A DNA stretch of 64,000 nucleotides from an uncultured Sphingomonas sp. GTDB lineage: Bacteria > Pseudomonadota > Alphaproteobacteria > Sphingomonadales > Sphingomonadaceae. The position numbers were made by a program, and so were the translations under genes. The notes beneath the pieces are model-generated. The model was not told the origin of the DNA and searched no databases. It saw only the letters and a program-made list of their open reading frames with translations. Below are positions 29,068 to 37,629 of this stretch, piece by piece. The stretch is taken from assembly GCF_913777625.1 (NCBI RefSeq), contig NZ_CAJYTI010000011.1, positions 62,001-126,000 on the forward strand, in the 5' to 3' direction. Within the stretch, counting starts at the first letter, position 1, and each line of letters begins with the position of its first letter.

Positions 29068-30897
29068 TCACTCGGTGTCGAAGAGTGCGGCCAGCTGCTC
29101 GACCATCGTGCCCGCGAGCTGCTCGGCATCCATGATCGTCACCGCGCGGCTGTAATAGCGGGTGACGTCATGGCCGATGCCGATCGCCGCCAGCTCGACC
29201 GGCGAGCGCGCCTCGATCCAGCCGATCACCTGACGCAGGTGCCGCTCGAGATAGGAGCCGGAGTTCACCGACAGCGTCGAGTCGTCGACCGGCGCACCGT
29301 CCGAGATCACCATCAGGATCTTGCGGTCCTCGGGCCGCGCGATCAGCCGGCTGTGCGCCCAGAGCAGCGCCTCGCCGTCGATATTCTCCTTGAGCAGCCC
29401 CTCGCGCATCATCAACCCGAGCGACTTCTTGGCACGCCGCCACGGCTCGTCGGCCTGCTTGTAGATGATGTGGCGCAGATCGTTGAGGCGGCCCGGCTGC
29501 GCGATGCGCCCCTCGCCCAGCCACTTCTCGCGCGACTGGCCGCCCTTCCAGGCCCGCGTGGTGAAGCCGAGCACTTCGGTCTTCACGCCGACGCGCTCCA
29601 GCGTGCGCGCCAGGATGTCCGCGCTGATCGCCGCGATCGAGATCGGGCGGCCGCGCATCGAGCCCGAATTGTCGATCAGCAGCGTCACCACCGTGTCCTT
29701 GAACTCGGTATCGCGCTCCACCTTGTAGCTGAGCGACTGCATCGGGTTGACCACCACCCGCGCCAGCCGCGCCGCATCGAGCAGGCCCTCGTCCTGGTCG
29801 AAGTCCCAGCTGCGGCTCTGCTGCGCCATCAGGCGGCGCTGCAAGCGGTTGGCGAGCTTGGTCACCGCGCCCTGCAGATGCACCAGCTGCTGGTCGAGGT
29901 ACGAGCGCAGCCGCTCCAGCTCGTCGGTGTCGCACAGATCGGTGGCGGCGACGACTTCGTCGAACTGGGTGGTGTAGGCGCGATATTCGAAGCTCGGCGG
30001 CAGGTCGCTCCACGGGCGATTGGGGCGGACCGGCATCATGCCGTCGTCGCCGTCGTCGCCCGGCTCGCCGTCGCCATCGTCCATGCCTTCGGACTGCTGC
30101 TCCTGGTCGCCTTCCTCGCCCTGCTCCGACTCGCGCTGCTCGCCGCGCGCCTCGGTCTGGCCCTCGCCCTGCTGCTGCTGGGACTCGCCTTCCTCTTCGC
30201 CCTGCTCCTGCTGCTCCTCCTGGCCCTCGTCCTCGCCGCCGCCTTCATCGGCCTCGTCGGGGACCATCTCGCCCTCGGTCAGCTCGAGATCCTGGAGCAG
30301 CTTGGCGGCGAGCGCGGCGAAGGCGTTCTGGTCGTCGATCGCCATCGCCATGGCGTCGAGATCGGCGCCGGCCTTGTCCTCGATCCAGTCGCGGACCAGC
30401 GCGAGGCCGAGCGCGGCGCTGGAGGGCGATTCGCGGCCGGTCAGCCGCTCGCGGACCATCAGCCCGAGCGCGGTGGACAGCGGCACTTCGTCGCGGGTGC
30501 GGGCGCGGCCGATCGGATCGGAGCGCAGCCGCATCGCCAGCGCCTGCTCCAGATTGTCGGCGATGCCGGCATAGCCGCGCGAGCCCAGCGCCTCGACGCG
30601 CGCGGTCTCGATCGCGTCATAGACGGCGCGGGCCACCGGCTCGCGGGGGGCGGTGCGGCCGTGCAGCGTCGCGTCGTGGTGGCGCATGCGCAGCGCGAAG
30701 CTGTCGGCAAAGCCGCGCGCCTCGGCGATCTGCTCGGGCGGCAGGGTGCGTGACGGCATCGGCACCTTGATCGTCTTGCCGCTTTGGAACGGCGCATCGG
30801 CGGTGAAGCCGAATTCGAGCTCGGTCGCGCCCGACAGCGCGCGCGAAGTTCCCGCGAGCACGTCGCGAAGCCGGTCGAGAGGATTGTCCTGCGCCAT
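29068..30897 (-). CDS. cobT: Cobaltochelatase subunit CobT
   Basis: A 609-residue protein; I prefer the ATG at 30897 ([16 protein letters not shown]). The middle holds a long acidic/Gln-rich linker ([20 protein letters not shown]), and the C-terminal third is a von Willebrand A domain with the MIDAS motif [14 protein letters not shown]. This N-domain / acidic linker / VWA order is CobT of the aerobic cobaltochelatase, which partners CobS (AAA+) and CobN in inserting cobalt. Neither cobS nor cobN is adjacent, although cobS usually precedes cobT. Confidence 0.95.
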   Translation of the reverse strand: MAQDNPLDRLRDVLAGTSRALSGATELEFGFTADAPFQSGKTIKVPMPSRTLPPEQIAEARGFADSFALRMRHHDATLHGRTAPREPVARAVYDAIETARVEALGSRGYAGIADNLEQALAMRLRSDPIGRARTRDEVPLSTALGLMVRERLTGRESPSSAALGLALVRDWIEDKAGADLDAMAMAIDDQNAFAALAAKLLQDLELTEGEMVPDEADEGGGEDEGQEEQQEQGEEEGESQQQQGEGQTEARGEQRESEQGEEGDQEQQSEGMDDGDGEPGDDGDDGMMPVRPNRPWSDLPPSFEYRAYTTQFDEVVAATDLCDTDELERLRSYLDQQLVHLQGAVTKLANRLQRRLMAQQSRSWDFDQDEGLLDAARLARVVVNPMQSLSYKVERDTEFKDTVVTLLIDNSGSMRGRPISIAAISADILARTLERVGVKTEVLGFTTRAWKGGQSREKWLGEGRIAQPGRLNDLRHIIYKQADEPWRRAKKSLGLMMREGLLKENIDGEALLWAHSRLIARPEDRKILMVISDGAPVDDSTLSVNSGSYLERHLRQVIGWIEARSPVELAAIGIGHDVTRYYSRAVTIMDAEQLAGTMVEQLAALFDTE

Positions 30898-30987
30898 CGC
30901 TCCCACATGCGCCGCACGGGGCAGATGTCAAGGAACGCGCGGAGGAATGGCCGAGGGGGAAGTTCCGCAGCGCATTCCCACCCGTTC

Positions 30988-31082
30988 GTCATCCCCGCGA
31001 AGGCGGGGATCCATTGGGGTCGCCGCTGCGGCTCCTGCTGCGAACGCACTGGCAAATGGATCCCCGCCTCCGCGGGGATGAC
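30988..31082. repeat. REPIN-like element, copy A5 (95 bp)
   Basis: It starts GTCATCCCCGCGAAGGCGGG and ends CCGCCTCCGCGGGGATGAC. It shares the ATTGG...GCAAATGGATCC inner boxes with copy A2 and lies in the same relative orientation. It sits between the cobT start and the SPFH terminator. Confidence 0.85.
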
Positions 31083-31110
31083 GATGGAAGCGTGGAGAAG
31101 GTGAAAGACG

Positions 31111-31138
31111 AAAAGGCGCCGACACATCTGCCGGCGCC
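31111..31138 (-). terminator. Intrinsic terminator of the SPFH gene
   Basis: On the minus strand a 7 bp GC stem (GGCGCCG / CGGCGCC) with a 10-base loop is followed by TTTTCG. It lies just beyond the SPFH stop codon. Confidence 0.7.
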
Positions 31139-31145
31139 CCTTCGG

Positions 31146-32024
31146 TTACTTCACGCCCAGGAAGGGCACCGGACCCGAACCGCCCATATAGGTGGGCAGC
31201 TGCCCGTTCCATTTCTCCACTGCGCGCAGCGTGACGATCTCCGGGTTGGTGCGGATTGCCTCCGCCTCGACCTGGATCGCCTTGGCGTCGCCTGCCGCCT
31301 TGGCGATGCGCGCCTCGGCGTCTGCCTTGGCGGTCTCGACATTGGCCTTGGCGGCGAGCGCCTGCTGCTCGTTGGCGATCTTGGCATTGATCTGGTTGAG
31401 CACCGCCTCGGGCACCACGACATTGCCCGCCCAATAGACCTGCTCCACCTGCAGCCCCACCGGCGCGAAGAAGGCCTGCACCCGCCGGGTAGCGGTCGCG
31501 ATCAGCTCGGCCTTGTGGGTGCCGTAGATCTCCTCGACGCCCAGCTGCGCGGCACGCTCGACGATCGCGTTGCGGATCGCGTTGCGCAGCGGCCCGGCGA
31601 TGATCTCGTCCATGTCCGTGCGGTAGCGCTGGAACAGGATCGAGGCGTGCGCCGGATCGACATGATAGGACACGCCGACGTCCGCCTTCAGCGACAGGCC
31701 GTTCTTGTCCTGGAAGGTGAAGGCCTCGTCGATCGGGCTCTGCTCGGTGTGCGACGCGGTCCAGGTATAGGTGCGGGTGAACACCGGATACTGGTAGATA
31801 TGCGTGCCGGGCAGCGCGATGTACCAGCCGACCGGCAGCGACTCCGGCCGCACGCCCCCGGCGATGTTGTTCACCCGGATACCCACCTGCCCCGGCTCGA
31901 CCCGCGCGAAGCTGCTCAGGCAGAAGATGCCCGCCGCCACCGCGACGGTGATCCACACCCAGCTGCGCCCCAGCATCCGAAACACGCCGAAGCCACCACC
32001 GAAATTCCCCGGTTGATATGCCAT
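31146..32024 (-). CDS. SPFH/Band 7 (prohibitin-like) membrane protein
   Basis: A 292-residue protein from the ATG at 32024 (MAYQPGNFGGGFGVFRMLGRS). It has one N-terminal transmembrane helix (VWITVAVAAGIFCLSSFA) and an SPFH domain (VEPGQVGIRVNN through ADVGVSYHVDP). A long Ala/Glu coiled coil follows (NQINAKIANEQQALAAKANVETAK), then a short hydrophobic end. This is the prohibitin/HflC layout, in which such proteins scaffold membrane microdomains or regulate FtsH. No hflK/hflC partner or protease gene is adjacent. A palindrome lies in its upstream region. Confidence 0.9.
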   Translation of the reverse strand: MAYQPGNFGGGFGVFRMLGRSWVWITVAVAAGIFCLSSFARVEPGQVGIRVNNIAGGVRPESLPVGWYIALPGTHIYQYPVFTRTYTWTASHTEQSPIDEAFTFQDKNGLSLKADVGVSYHVDPAHASILFQRYRTDMDEIIAGPLRNAIRNAIVERAAQLGVEEIYGTHKAELIATATRRVQAFFAPVGLQVEQVYWAGNVVVPEAVLNQINAKIANEQQALAAKANVETAKADAEARIAKAAGDAKAIQVEAEAIRTNPEIVTLRAVEKWNGQLPTYMGGSGPVPFLGVK

Positions 32025-32393
32025 GTTCAACGTCCATGAAGATGGAGGAGAAGCGTCCTCCCGCGCCACATTCGCGCGTGGGCGACCCCAATGTCGCCCA
32101 CGCGTGGACACGCGCGGCCGAACTGATCGGACCGATGGTCGATGGTCAGGTGGAGGTCGGGCGGGATGCGCGGCCGAAAGACTTCGGTGACGCAGGCAGG
32201 ACGACACAGCAACAGCCAAATCGCGGAACAGATGCCGGGAAGACCGGCGATCCCACAATCCTACAGCTCAAGCCAAAACGTCGTTGATCCCTGCTCCTTG
32301 TGCAGCACCGAATGTGGAGACGAATCTACGCCTTTTGTTGCGGTGCGCAAGCGAATCCGGAAGGCCGACTTACGATTTTTGGAGCGCTGCCGA
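32025..32393. promoter_or_regulatory. 369 bp spacer upstream of the SPFH gene
   Basis: It holds no convincing gene: the track ORFs here are proline/arginine-rich shadows. It is the probable promoter and leader region of the SPFH gene, and it also contains the sequence downstream of apbE. The one clear structure is the hairpin at 32075-32104. Confidence 0.45.
32075..32104. repeat. 11 bp inverted repeat in the SPFH leader region
   Basis: The arms are CGCGTGGGCGA and TCGCCCACGCG, separated by 8 bases (CCCCAATG). It is a perfect palindrome located about 50 bp before the SPFH start on the minus strand. It could be an operator or an mRNA 5' hairpin; there is no T-tract, so it is not a normal terminator. 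Confidence 0.75.
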
Positions 32394-33287
32394 TCAGCCC
32401 AGCATCGCCTGCAGCGCGGGCGAGATTTGCTCGACGACGCGCTCCCCGTCGCGCGTGACCATGTGCACGGCGAGTCCCTGCCGCTCCGCCAGCGTCATGC
32501 CCGCAGGCCCGAGCACGGTGAGCGCCGTCGCCCAGGCATCGGCCCGCATCGCCTCGCGGTGCAGCACGGAAACGGAGACGACCTGGTTGTCGATCGGCCA
32601 GCCGGTGCGCGGGTCGATCGTGTGGGCATAGCGGCGCCCGCCACGTTCGAAGAAGCGGCGGTAATCGCCCGAGGTCGCGACCGACAGGCCATGCAGCGCG
32701 ACCCGCAATGGCGCCAGGGTGATGCCCGGCACCGCCTCCAGCTCGACCCACCAGGGCTGGCCATCGGGCTTGATGCCTTCGCCGCGGAGCTCGCCGCCGA
32801 TCTCGATCAGGAAATCCTCGATGCCGAGCGAGACCAGCCGCTCGGCCACCGCGTCGACGGCATGGCCCTTGGCGATGCCCGAAAGGTCGATCTGCACGGC
32901 CTCGCGCCGGCGGATGCGGCGGGCGTCCGCATCGAATTCGAGATGGCGCACGCCGGACATGTTGCGCGCCTCGCCGATCGCATAGGCGCCCGGCAGATCG
33001 TCGCGCGGGCCGGCGGGGCCGAAGCCCCACAGATCGGCGAGCACGCCGGCCGCAGGATCGAACGCGCCGTCGCTCAGGCGGTGCACGTCGAATGCCGCGG
33101 CCAGCACCCGCACCGCCTCGGGCGACAGTGGGTGCCAATGGCCGAGCATCCCGCGGTTGAACCGGCCGATCCGCGATCCGCTCTCCCAATGGCTGAACTC
33201 GGCGATCATCCGCGCGAGCACAGCCTCGACGGTCTCGCGAATGTCCTCGGGAGGATCAACGACGACCAGGCGCCAAGTGGTGCCCAT
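32394..33287 (-). CDS. apbE: FAD:protein FMN transferase
   Basis: About 297 residues from the ATG at 33287 (MGTTWRLVVVDPPEDIRET). The ORF is open about 33 codons further toward the DUF4198 stop (reading PRIAVPESLSPAAFH), but I find no standard start there, so the 5' end is uncertain. ApbE motifs are present: the domain-start MGTTW, VQIDLSGIAKGHAVD, and the magnesium/FAD site HTIDPRTGWPI, ending DAWATALTVLG. ApbE attaches FMN from FAD to threonine in target proteins. It is the last gene of an operon with DUF4198, DUF2271 and PepSY. No signal peptide or lipobox is visible. Confidence 0.9.
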   Translation of the reverse strand: MGTTWRLVVVDPPEDIRETVEAVLARMIAEFSHWESGSRIGRFNRGMLGHWHPLSPEAVRVLAAAFDVHRLSDGAFDPAAGVLADLWGFGPAGPRDDLPGAYAIGEARNMSGVRHLEFDADARRIRRREAVQIDLSGIAKGHAVDAVAERLVSLGIEDFLIEIGGELRGEGIKPDGQPWWVELEAVPGITLAPLRVALHGLSVATSGDYRRFFERGGRRYAHTIDPRTGWPIDNQVVSVSVLHREAMRADAWATALTVLGPAGMTLAERQGLAVHMVTRDGERVVEQISPALQAMLG

Positions 33288-33385
33288 GGTCGCCCCGCCG
33301 AAGGTGGCGACGGGCGCAGCCGAGCGGCGCCGGTGGAATGCCGCCGGCGACAGGCTCTCGGGTACAGCGATACGCGGTTCTACAA

Positions 33386-34270
33386 TCAGGGGGCCAGTAC
33401 CTCCAGCGTGGTCGTGTAGCTCACACGACGGCCGGAGGAAACGCCTGCCATGCCCTGCGGGCCACCCATAGCGGGACGCGCGGCGGCGCCCTGCGCCTGC
33501 GGACGCGGGCCTTCGCCCTCGGGCTGCGGGGCGGTGGGGGTGACGTTGATCCAGTACATGCCGGCTTCCGGCCACTTGATCGTCACCTTGCCCTGGGCAT
33601 CGGTGCGCAGGTCCAGCTGCTTCTGCGCCGCACGGTAACGGCCGTTGCCGAGAATGGTGGTGACGTAGAGGCCCGCTGCGGGCTTGCCGTCCAGGAGGAA
33701 CTGGAAGGTCGCCGGCTCATTCGAGACGAGATCGTTCGGATGCGTCACCGGCACCAGTTCGATGCCCTGGCCGGTCGGCTTGAACACGGTGTTGGTCGGC
33801 GCACCCTGGGTCACGAAGATCTCGTTGCGGGCCAGCATCTCGCTGGTCTGCACGTCGGTCGCACCGGCGGGGATCACGCTCGCCAGCTGCGCCTTGGTGG
33901 TGCCGCGCGGGATCATCTTGGTCTCGCCGTTCAGCGTGTAGCGGCCGAACACGCCCTGGTTCACCACCGCGATGCGATAGGTGCCCTGCTGGGTGAGGTG
34001 CACGTCGAAAGTGGCGCGGAACTGGCCGACATTGTGATGCTCGGCCTTGCCCTCGCTGCCGTCGGGCTGGGTAATCACGGGGAGCACGCCGAGCGGGCGG
34101 TGGTCGAAATAGAAGAGGTCGTTGGACACCGCAGCGTCGACCGTCACCCAGTTATCGGTGCCCGAGACGACCGTCGAGGACGGCAACAGCCACATGCGAT
34201 GGGCGATCGCGGCGGGAGCGGCGAGCGCCGCGACGGCGGCAACGGCGAACAGCGGCTTGCGGAACTGCAT
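33386..34270 (-). CDS. DUF4198 exported protein
   Basis: A 294-residue protein; the start is the ATG at 34270 (MQFRKPLFAVAAVAALAAPA) after a GGGGGA site. The signal peptide is cut after AIA, leaving HRMWLLPSS. The His residues near the mature N-terminus and FYFDHRPLGV fit DUF4198, a family of periplasmic proteins with links to metal transport. Two Ig-like beta segments follow, and the C-terminus has a proline-rich PQPEGEGPRPQAQG stretch. It is between DUF2271 and apbE in a four-gene operon. Confidence 0.9.
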   Translation of the reverse strand: MQFRKPLFAVAAVAALAAPAAIAHRMWLLPSSTVVSGTDNWVTVDAAVSNDLFYFDHRPLGVLPVITQPDGSEGKAEHHNVGQFRATFDVHLTQQGTYRIAVVNQGVFGRYTLNGETKMIPRGTTKAQLASVIPAGATDVQTSEMLARNEIFVTQGAPTNTVFKPTGQGIELVPVTHPNDLVSNEPATFQFLLDGKPAAGLYVTTILGNGRYRAAQKQLDLRTDAQGKVTIKWPEAGMYWINVTPTAPQPEGEGPRPQAQGAAARPAMGGPQGMAGVSSGRRVSYTTTLEVLAP

Positions 34271-34287
34271 GACTGGAAATCCCCCGA

Positions 34288-34812
34288 TTAGCGCTTGAGC
34301 GTGAACGAAACGGCGCCGAGCTCGCTCGTGCCCTTGGTGGTGGCGGTGGCGCTGCTGCCGTTCCAGCTGAACGGCAGGCGCACCAGATCCCGGCCGCCGA
34401 CTTCGCGCGCGGCTTCCACCACCAGCGTGTACTGGCCCGGTATCAGCGCGGGCATGCCGCCCTTGCCGGCGACGAGGCGCAGCTTCTGCACGCCCGGCGC
34501 GCGGGTGGCGCCGCTGATGCCGTCGGCCGGGAAGCTCATCGTCCGCCCCGAGGCGCGCCACCACTGGCGCACGTCGTGCAGCCACTTGGTGCCTTCTCCG
34601 CCGCGCTTGTCGACATCGTACCAGACCGAGAGCGTGCGGGGCGCCTGCCCTTCCTTCTCGAGCCAGACGGCGACATAGGGCTTGTGATATTCGGCCACGC
34701 GCATGCGCGGCAGTTCGATCGACAGATCCATGGTCTGGGCCGCCGCCGCGTTCGGCAGCAGCGCGCCGGCGCCGAGCGCGGCGGTGGTCAGTCCGGTCAG
34801 GCGAAACTGCAT
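34288..34812 (-). CDS. DUF2271 exported protein with ApbE flavinylation motif
   Basis: A 174-residue protein with a signal peptide (LTTAALGAGALLPNAAAA-Q). Residues ~97-103 read DGISGAT, which fits the D-G-x-[S/T]-G-A-T motif whose last threonine receives FMN from ApbE in NqrC-type proteins; the expected site is T103. The rest (VAVWLEKEGQAPRTLSVWYDV, and GQYTLVVEAAREVGGRDLVRLPF) is the beta-sandwich of DUF2271. Because an apbE gene is in the same operon, I infer a periplasmic covalent flavoprotein. The electron donor and acceptor are not known. Confidence 0.85.
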   Translation of the reverse strand: MQFRLTGLTTAALGAGALLPNAAAAQTMDLSIELPRMRVAEYHKPYVAVWLEKEGQAPRTLSVWYDVDKRGGEGTKWLHDVRQWWRASGRTMSFPADGISGATRAPGVQKLRLVAGKGGMPALIPGQYTLVVEAAREVGGRDLVRLPFSWNGSSATATTKGTSELGAVSFTLKR

Positions 34813-34821
34813 GAAACCCCC

Positions 34822-35463
34822 TTAATGGATGAGGAACAGCGCGATCAGCGCAGGAATGGCGAGGCCGGCCGCGACGATCGGCCAGGTGCTCTTGCGGTGC
34901 TTGGCGTGCATCCACAGCAGCACCAGTCCGGTGAGCGTGAAGACCAGGCAGGCAAAGGCGAACACGTCGATGAAGGTTTTCCACGTCGTGCCGGCGTTGC
35001 GGCCCTTGTGGAGATCGTTGAGATAGGCGATCCAGCCGCGCGAGCTGATTTCGCTGGTCACCTTGCCGGTGGCGCGATCGATCGCGATCCAGCCGTCGCC
35101 GCCCGGGCGCGGCTGGGCGAGATAGATCTCGTAGGGCGACCATTCGGCGACGCCCTCGGCCGACATCCTCAGGTTGGCGCGCAGCCAGCCCGCGACCGGG
35201 GCCGGCAGCGGCTGCTTGGCATCGGGCTTGTCGTCCGGCTTGACCAGCGGCAGCAGCGCCGGCGGCAGCTGGGCGGCGCGGTCGACCGTCTTCGCGCTGC
35301 CCTCGATGTCGGCAGCATGGTTGAGCGTGAAGCCGGTGATCGCGAACAGCAGCAGCCCGACCAGGCTGATCGCCGAACTCATCCAGTGCCAGGTATGGAG
35401 CTGCTTGAGCCAGAAGCTCTTGCGGCTGCGCTTGCGCGCGGCAGGCGGGGACGGGGCGTGCAT
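34822..35463 (-). CDS. PepSY-domain membrane protein
   Basis: A 213-residue protein from the ATG at 35463 (MHAPSPPAARKRSRKSFWLKQL). The first helix follows LHTWHWMSSAISLVGLLLFAITGFTLNH, which carries three His residues near its ends, as in PepSY_TM haem or redox proteins. A periplasmic PepSY domain (GWIAIDRATGKVTSEISSRGWIAYLNDLHKG) precedes a second helix and a C-terminal third helix ending FLIH. It is the first gene of the operon with DUF2271, DUF4198 and apbE, and is the likely transmembrane electron carrier of the group. Confidence 0.87.
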   Translation of the reverse strand: MHAPSPPAARKRSRKSFWLKQLHTWHWMSSAISLVGLLLFAITGFTLNHAADIEGSAKTVDRAAQLPPALLPLVKPDDKPDAKQPLPAPVAGWLRANLRMSAEGVAEWSPYEIYLAQPRPGGDGWIAIDRATGKVTSEISSRGWIAYLNDLHKGRNAGTTWKTFIDVFAFACLVFTLTGLVLLWMHAKHRKSTWPIVAAGLAIPALIALFLIH

Positions 35464-35673
35464 CAGGCTGGAACGATCTCGACTGCGGAAACGAAGCGCC
35501 GCGATAACGCGAACCATTCGCAATTACAACGGCCGAAAATGTAACAGGATGTCGCCGGTCGCACGGCGCGGCGGAGCCGGCGGAAACGCAGCGTTCGCGA
35601 TCCTATGCCCTGGTTTGTCTGGGCGGGAGCGGCGCCAGCGGCTATCCCCGTCGCAACAACACGGAGACCGACG

Positions 35674-36573
35674 ATGCGCGACGACCTGGTGACCCAGACG
35701 ATCGAGCCGACCACGCACGACCTGGGCGGCTTCAAGGTGCATCGCACCCTCCCCTCGCGGCCGCGCACCATGGTGGGGCCGTTCATCTTCTTCGACCAGA
35801 TGGGCCCGGCGATCCTCGACGTCGGCACCGGCATCGATGTGCGCCCGCACCCGCATATCAACCTCGCCACCGTCACCTATCTGTTCGCCGGCGCGATCGA
35901 CCACCGCGACTCGCTCGGCACCTTCGCCACGATCGAGCCGGGTGCGGTGAACCTGATGACGGCCGGCCACGGCATCGTCCATTCGGAACGCTCGCCCTCG
36001 GCCGAGCGCGAGAAGGGCCCGGAACTCAGCGGCATCCAGACCTGGCTCGCGCTCCCCGAGGCGATGGAGGAAATGGACCCCGCCTTCGAGCATGTCGCCG
36101 CCGGCGACCTGCCGATCGTCGAGGCGCACGGCGCCCGCGCCCGCGTGATCATGGGGGAACTCTGGGGTGCGTCCGCCCCCACCACCACCTATGCCCAGAC
36201 CATCTATGGGGACATCGCGCTCGACGCCGGCGCCAGCATCCCGATTGATCCTGCGGCAGACGAGCGCGCGCTCTATGTCGCGAGCGGCGACGCCAGCCTC
36301 GACGGCATGCCACTGGTGCCGATGACGCTCTATATCCTCCGCCCGGGCATTCGCGCGACGCTCCGCTCCGAGCGGGGCGCGCGGGTGATGTTCTGCGGCG
36401 GCGAGGCCTTCACCACGCCGCGCCACGTCTGGTGGAACTTCGTCTCCTCCAGCCGCGACCGGATCAACCAGGCCAAGGAAGACTGGAAGGCCGGCGCCTT
36501 CCCCAAAGTGCCGAACGACGACAAGGAGTTCATTCCGATCCCGGAAGTGCCCAAGACCGTCAGTTACCCCTAA
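35674..36573 (+). CDS. Pirin family protein
   Basis: A 299-residue bicupin, started at the ATG at 35674 (MRDDLVTQTIEPTTHDLGGF). The metal-binding residues of the N-terminal cupin are seen in RPHPHINLATVTYLFAG and AGHGIVHSERSP, in the pirin pattern (two His, then His and Glu). GGEAFTTPRHVWWNFVSSSRDRI is the family C-terminal block. Bacterial pirins act as quercetinases or regulators; the role here is not shown by context. Divergent from the PepSY operon. Confidence 0.95.
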   Translation: MRDDLVTQTIEPTTHDLGGFKVHRTLPSRPRTMVGPFIFFDQMGPAILDVGTGIDVRPHPHINLATVTYLFAGAIDHRDSLGTFATIEPGAVNLMTAGHGIVHSERSPSAEREKGPELSGIQTWLALPEAMEEMDPAFEHVAAGDLPIVEAHGARARVIMGELWGASAPTTTYAQTIYGDIALDAGASIPIDPAADERALYVASGDASLDGMPLVPMTLYILRPGIRATLRSERGARVMFCGGEAFTTPRHVWWNFVSSSRDRINQAKEDWKAGAFPKVPNDDKEFIPIPEVPKTVSYP

Positions 36574-36675
36574 TTTCCCTGTACTTGCAGCCCGGGCGGA
36601 ACCGTCGCATCCTAGGGGCGGGGCAAATCCCGGGCGCATGGAGAGGATGTTGCCACGGGGCACAGGGAGCAGTGC

Positions 36676-37575
36676 GTGACCACCATCCGACAGACGATGT
36701 TGCCGCTTTCCACCGGCGTGACGCTCGACGTGGCGCTGGCGGGCGATCCCACCCACCCGCCGGTGATCCTGCTGCACGGCTTTCCCGAATCGCACCGGAC
36801 CTGGCGTCACCAGATCCCCGCCCTGGCGGAGCGTTATTTCGTCATTGCCCCGGACCAGCGGGGCTATGCCGAATCGTCCAAGCCGCAAGGCGTGGAAGCC
36901 TATGCCGCCGACCGGATCGCCGCCGACCTGTTCGCGCTAGCCGATGCCCTCCATCTCGATCGCTTCACGCTGGTCGGGCATGACTGGGGCGGCGCGATCG
37001 CCTGGATGGCGGCGCTGCGCGAGCCCAAGCGCGTCGCGCGCCTGGTGATCCTCAACGCCCCGCACCCGCAGGTCTTCCAGCGCAAGCTGTTCGACGATCC
37101 CGGCCAGCGCCGCGCCAGCCAGTATATCCGCTTTTTCCGCGAGACCGATCTCGACCGCGCGCCGGACAAGACCGCGCTCGAGCAATTCCTCCTCTCGCTG
37201 TTCGGCGAGCATCTGCAAGTGACGGTGCCGCCCGAGGAAAAGGCGATCTATCTGTCCCAATGGAGCCAGCCTGGCGCGCTGACCGCGATGCTTAACTGGT
37301 ACCGCGCGACCCAGATCGTGGTGCCGGCGATGAACGAGGATCCCCCCCGGCCGAGCTGGGTCGACGGCCCCTTCCCGCTCCAGCCGCAGCCGACCCTGGT
37401 GCTGTGGGGGATGCGCGATCGCGGGTTGCTCCCCTGCCTGCTCGACGGGCTGGAGACGCTGATCCCCGACTATACGCTGGTGCCGATCCGCAGCGCCGGC
37501 CATTTCCTGCCCTGGGAAGCCCCGGAGGAGGTGACGACCGCGATGCTCGAATGGCTTGCGGTGCACCCGCTCTAA
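36676..37575 (+). CDS. Alpha/beta hydrolase (epoxide-hydrolase type)
   Basis: A 299-residue hydrolase starting at a GTG at 36676 preceded by AGGGAG. The oxyanion segment LLHGFPESHRTWRHQ, the nucleophile elbow VGHDWGGAIAW (Asp as nucleophile, as in epoxide and haloalkane hydrolases) and a C-terminal catalytic His in SAGHFLPWE are visible, with a cap domain in between (residues ~140-220). The Asp nucleophile and HGFPE make epoxide hydrolase more likely than an esterase. It ends at the terminator shared with the TonB receptor. Confidence 0.9.
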   Translation: MTTIRQTMLPLSTGVTLDVALAGDPTHPPVILLHGFPESHRTWRHQIPALAERYFVIAPDQRGYAESSKPQGVEAYAADRIAADLFALADALHLDRFTLVGHDWGGAIAWMAALREPKRVARLVILNAPHPQVFQRKLFDDPGQRRASQYIRFFRETDLDRAPDKTALEQFLLSLFGEHLQVTVPPEEKAIYLSQWSQPGALTAMLNWYRATQIVVPAMNEDPPRPSWVDGPFPLQPQPTLVLWGMRDRGLLPCLLDGLETLIPDYTLVPIRSAGHFLPWEAPEEVTTAMLEWLAVHPL

Positions 37576-37599
37576 AAAAAAGCCCGGCCGAAGCCGGGC
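37574..37599. terminator. Intrinsic terminator between hydrolase and TonB receptor
   Basis: A 7 bp stem GCCCGGC / GCCGGGC with a CGAA loop is preceded by eight A residues. On the minus strand this is GCCCGGCTTCGGCCGGGC followed by a run of T, an excellent terminator for the receptor gene. On the plus strand it overlaps the hydrolase stop. Confidence 0.9.
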
Positions 37600-37629
37600 G
37601 TCAGGTGGGGAAGGAACCGGAAGCCGGTC

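Noticed and set aside
32018-32287. 89-residue plus-strand ORF upstream of the SPFH gene
   Set aside because: No ribosome site, random Pro/Arg/Lys composition and overlap with the SPFH start.
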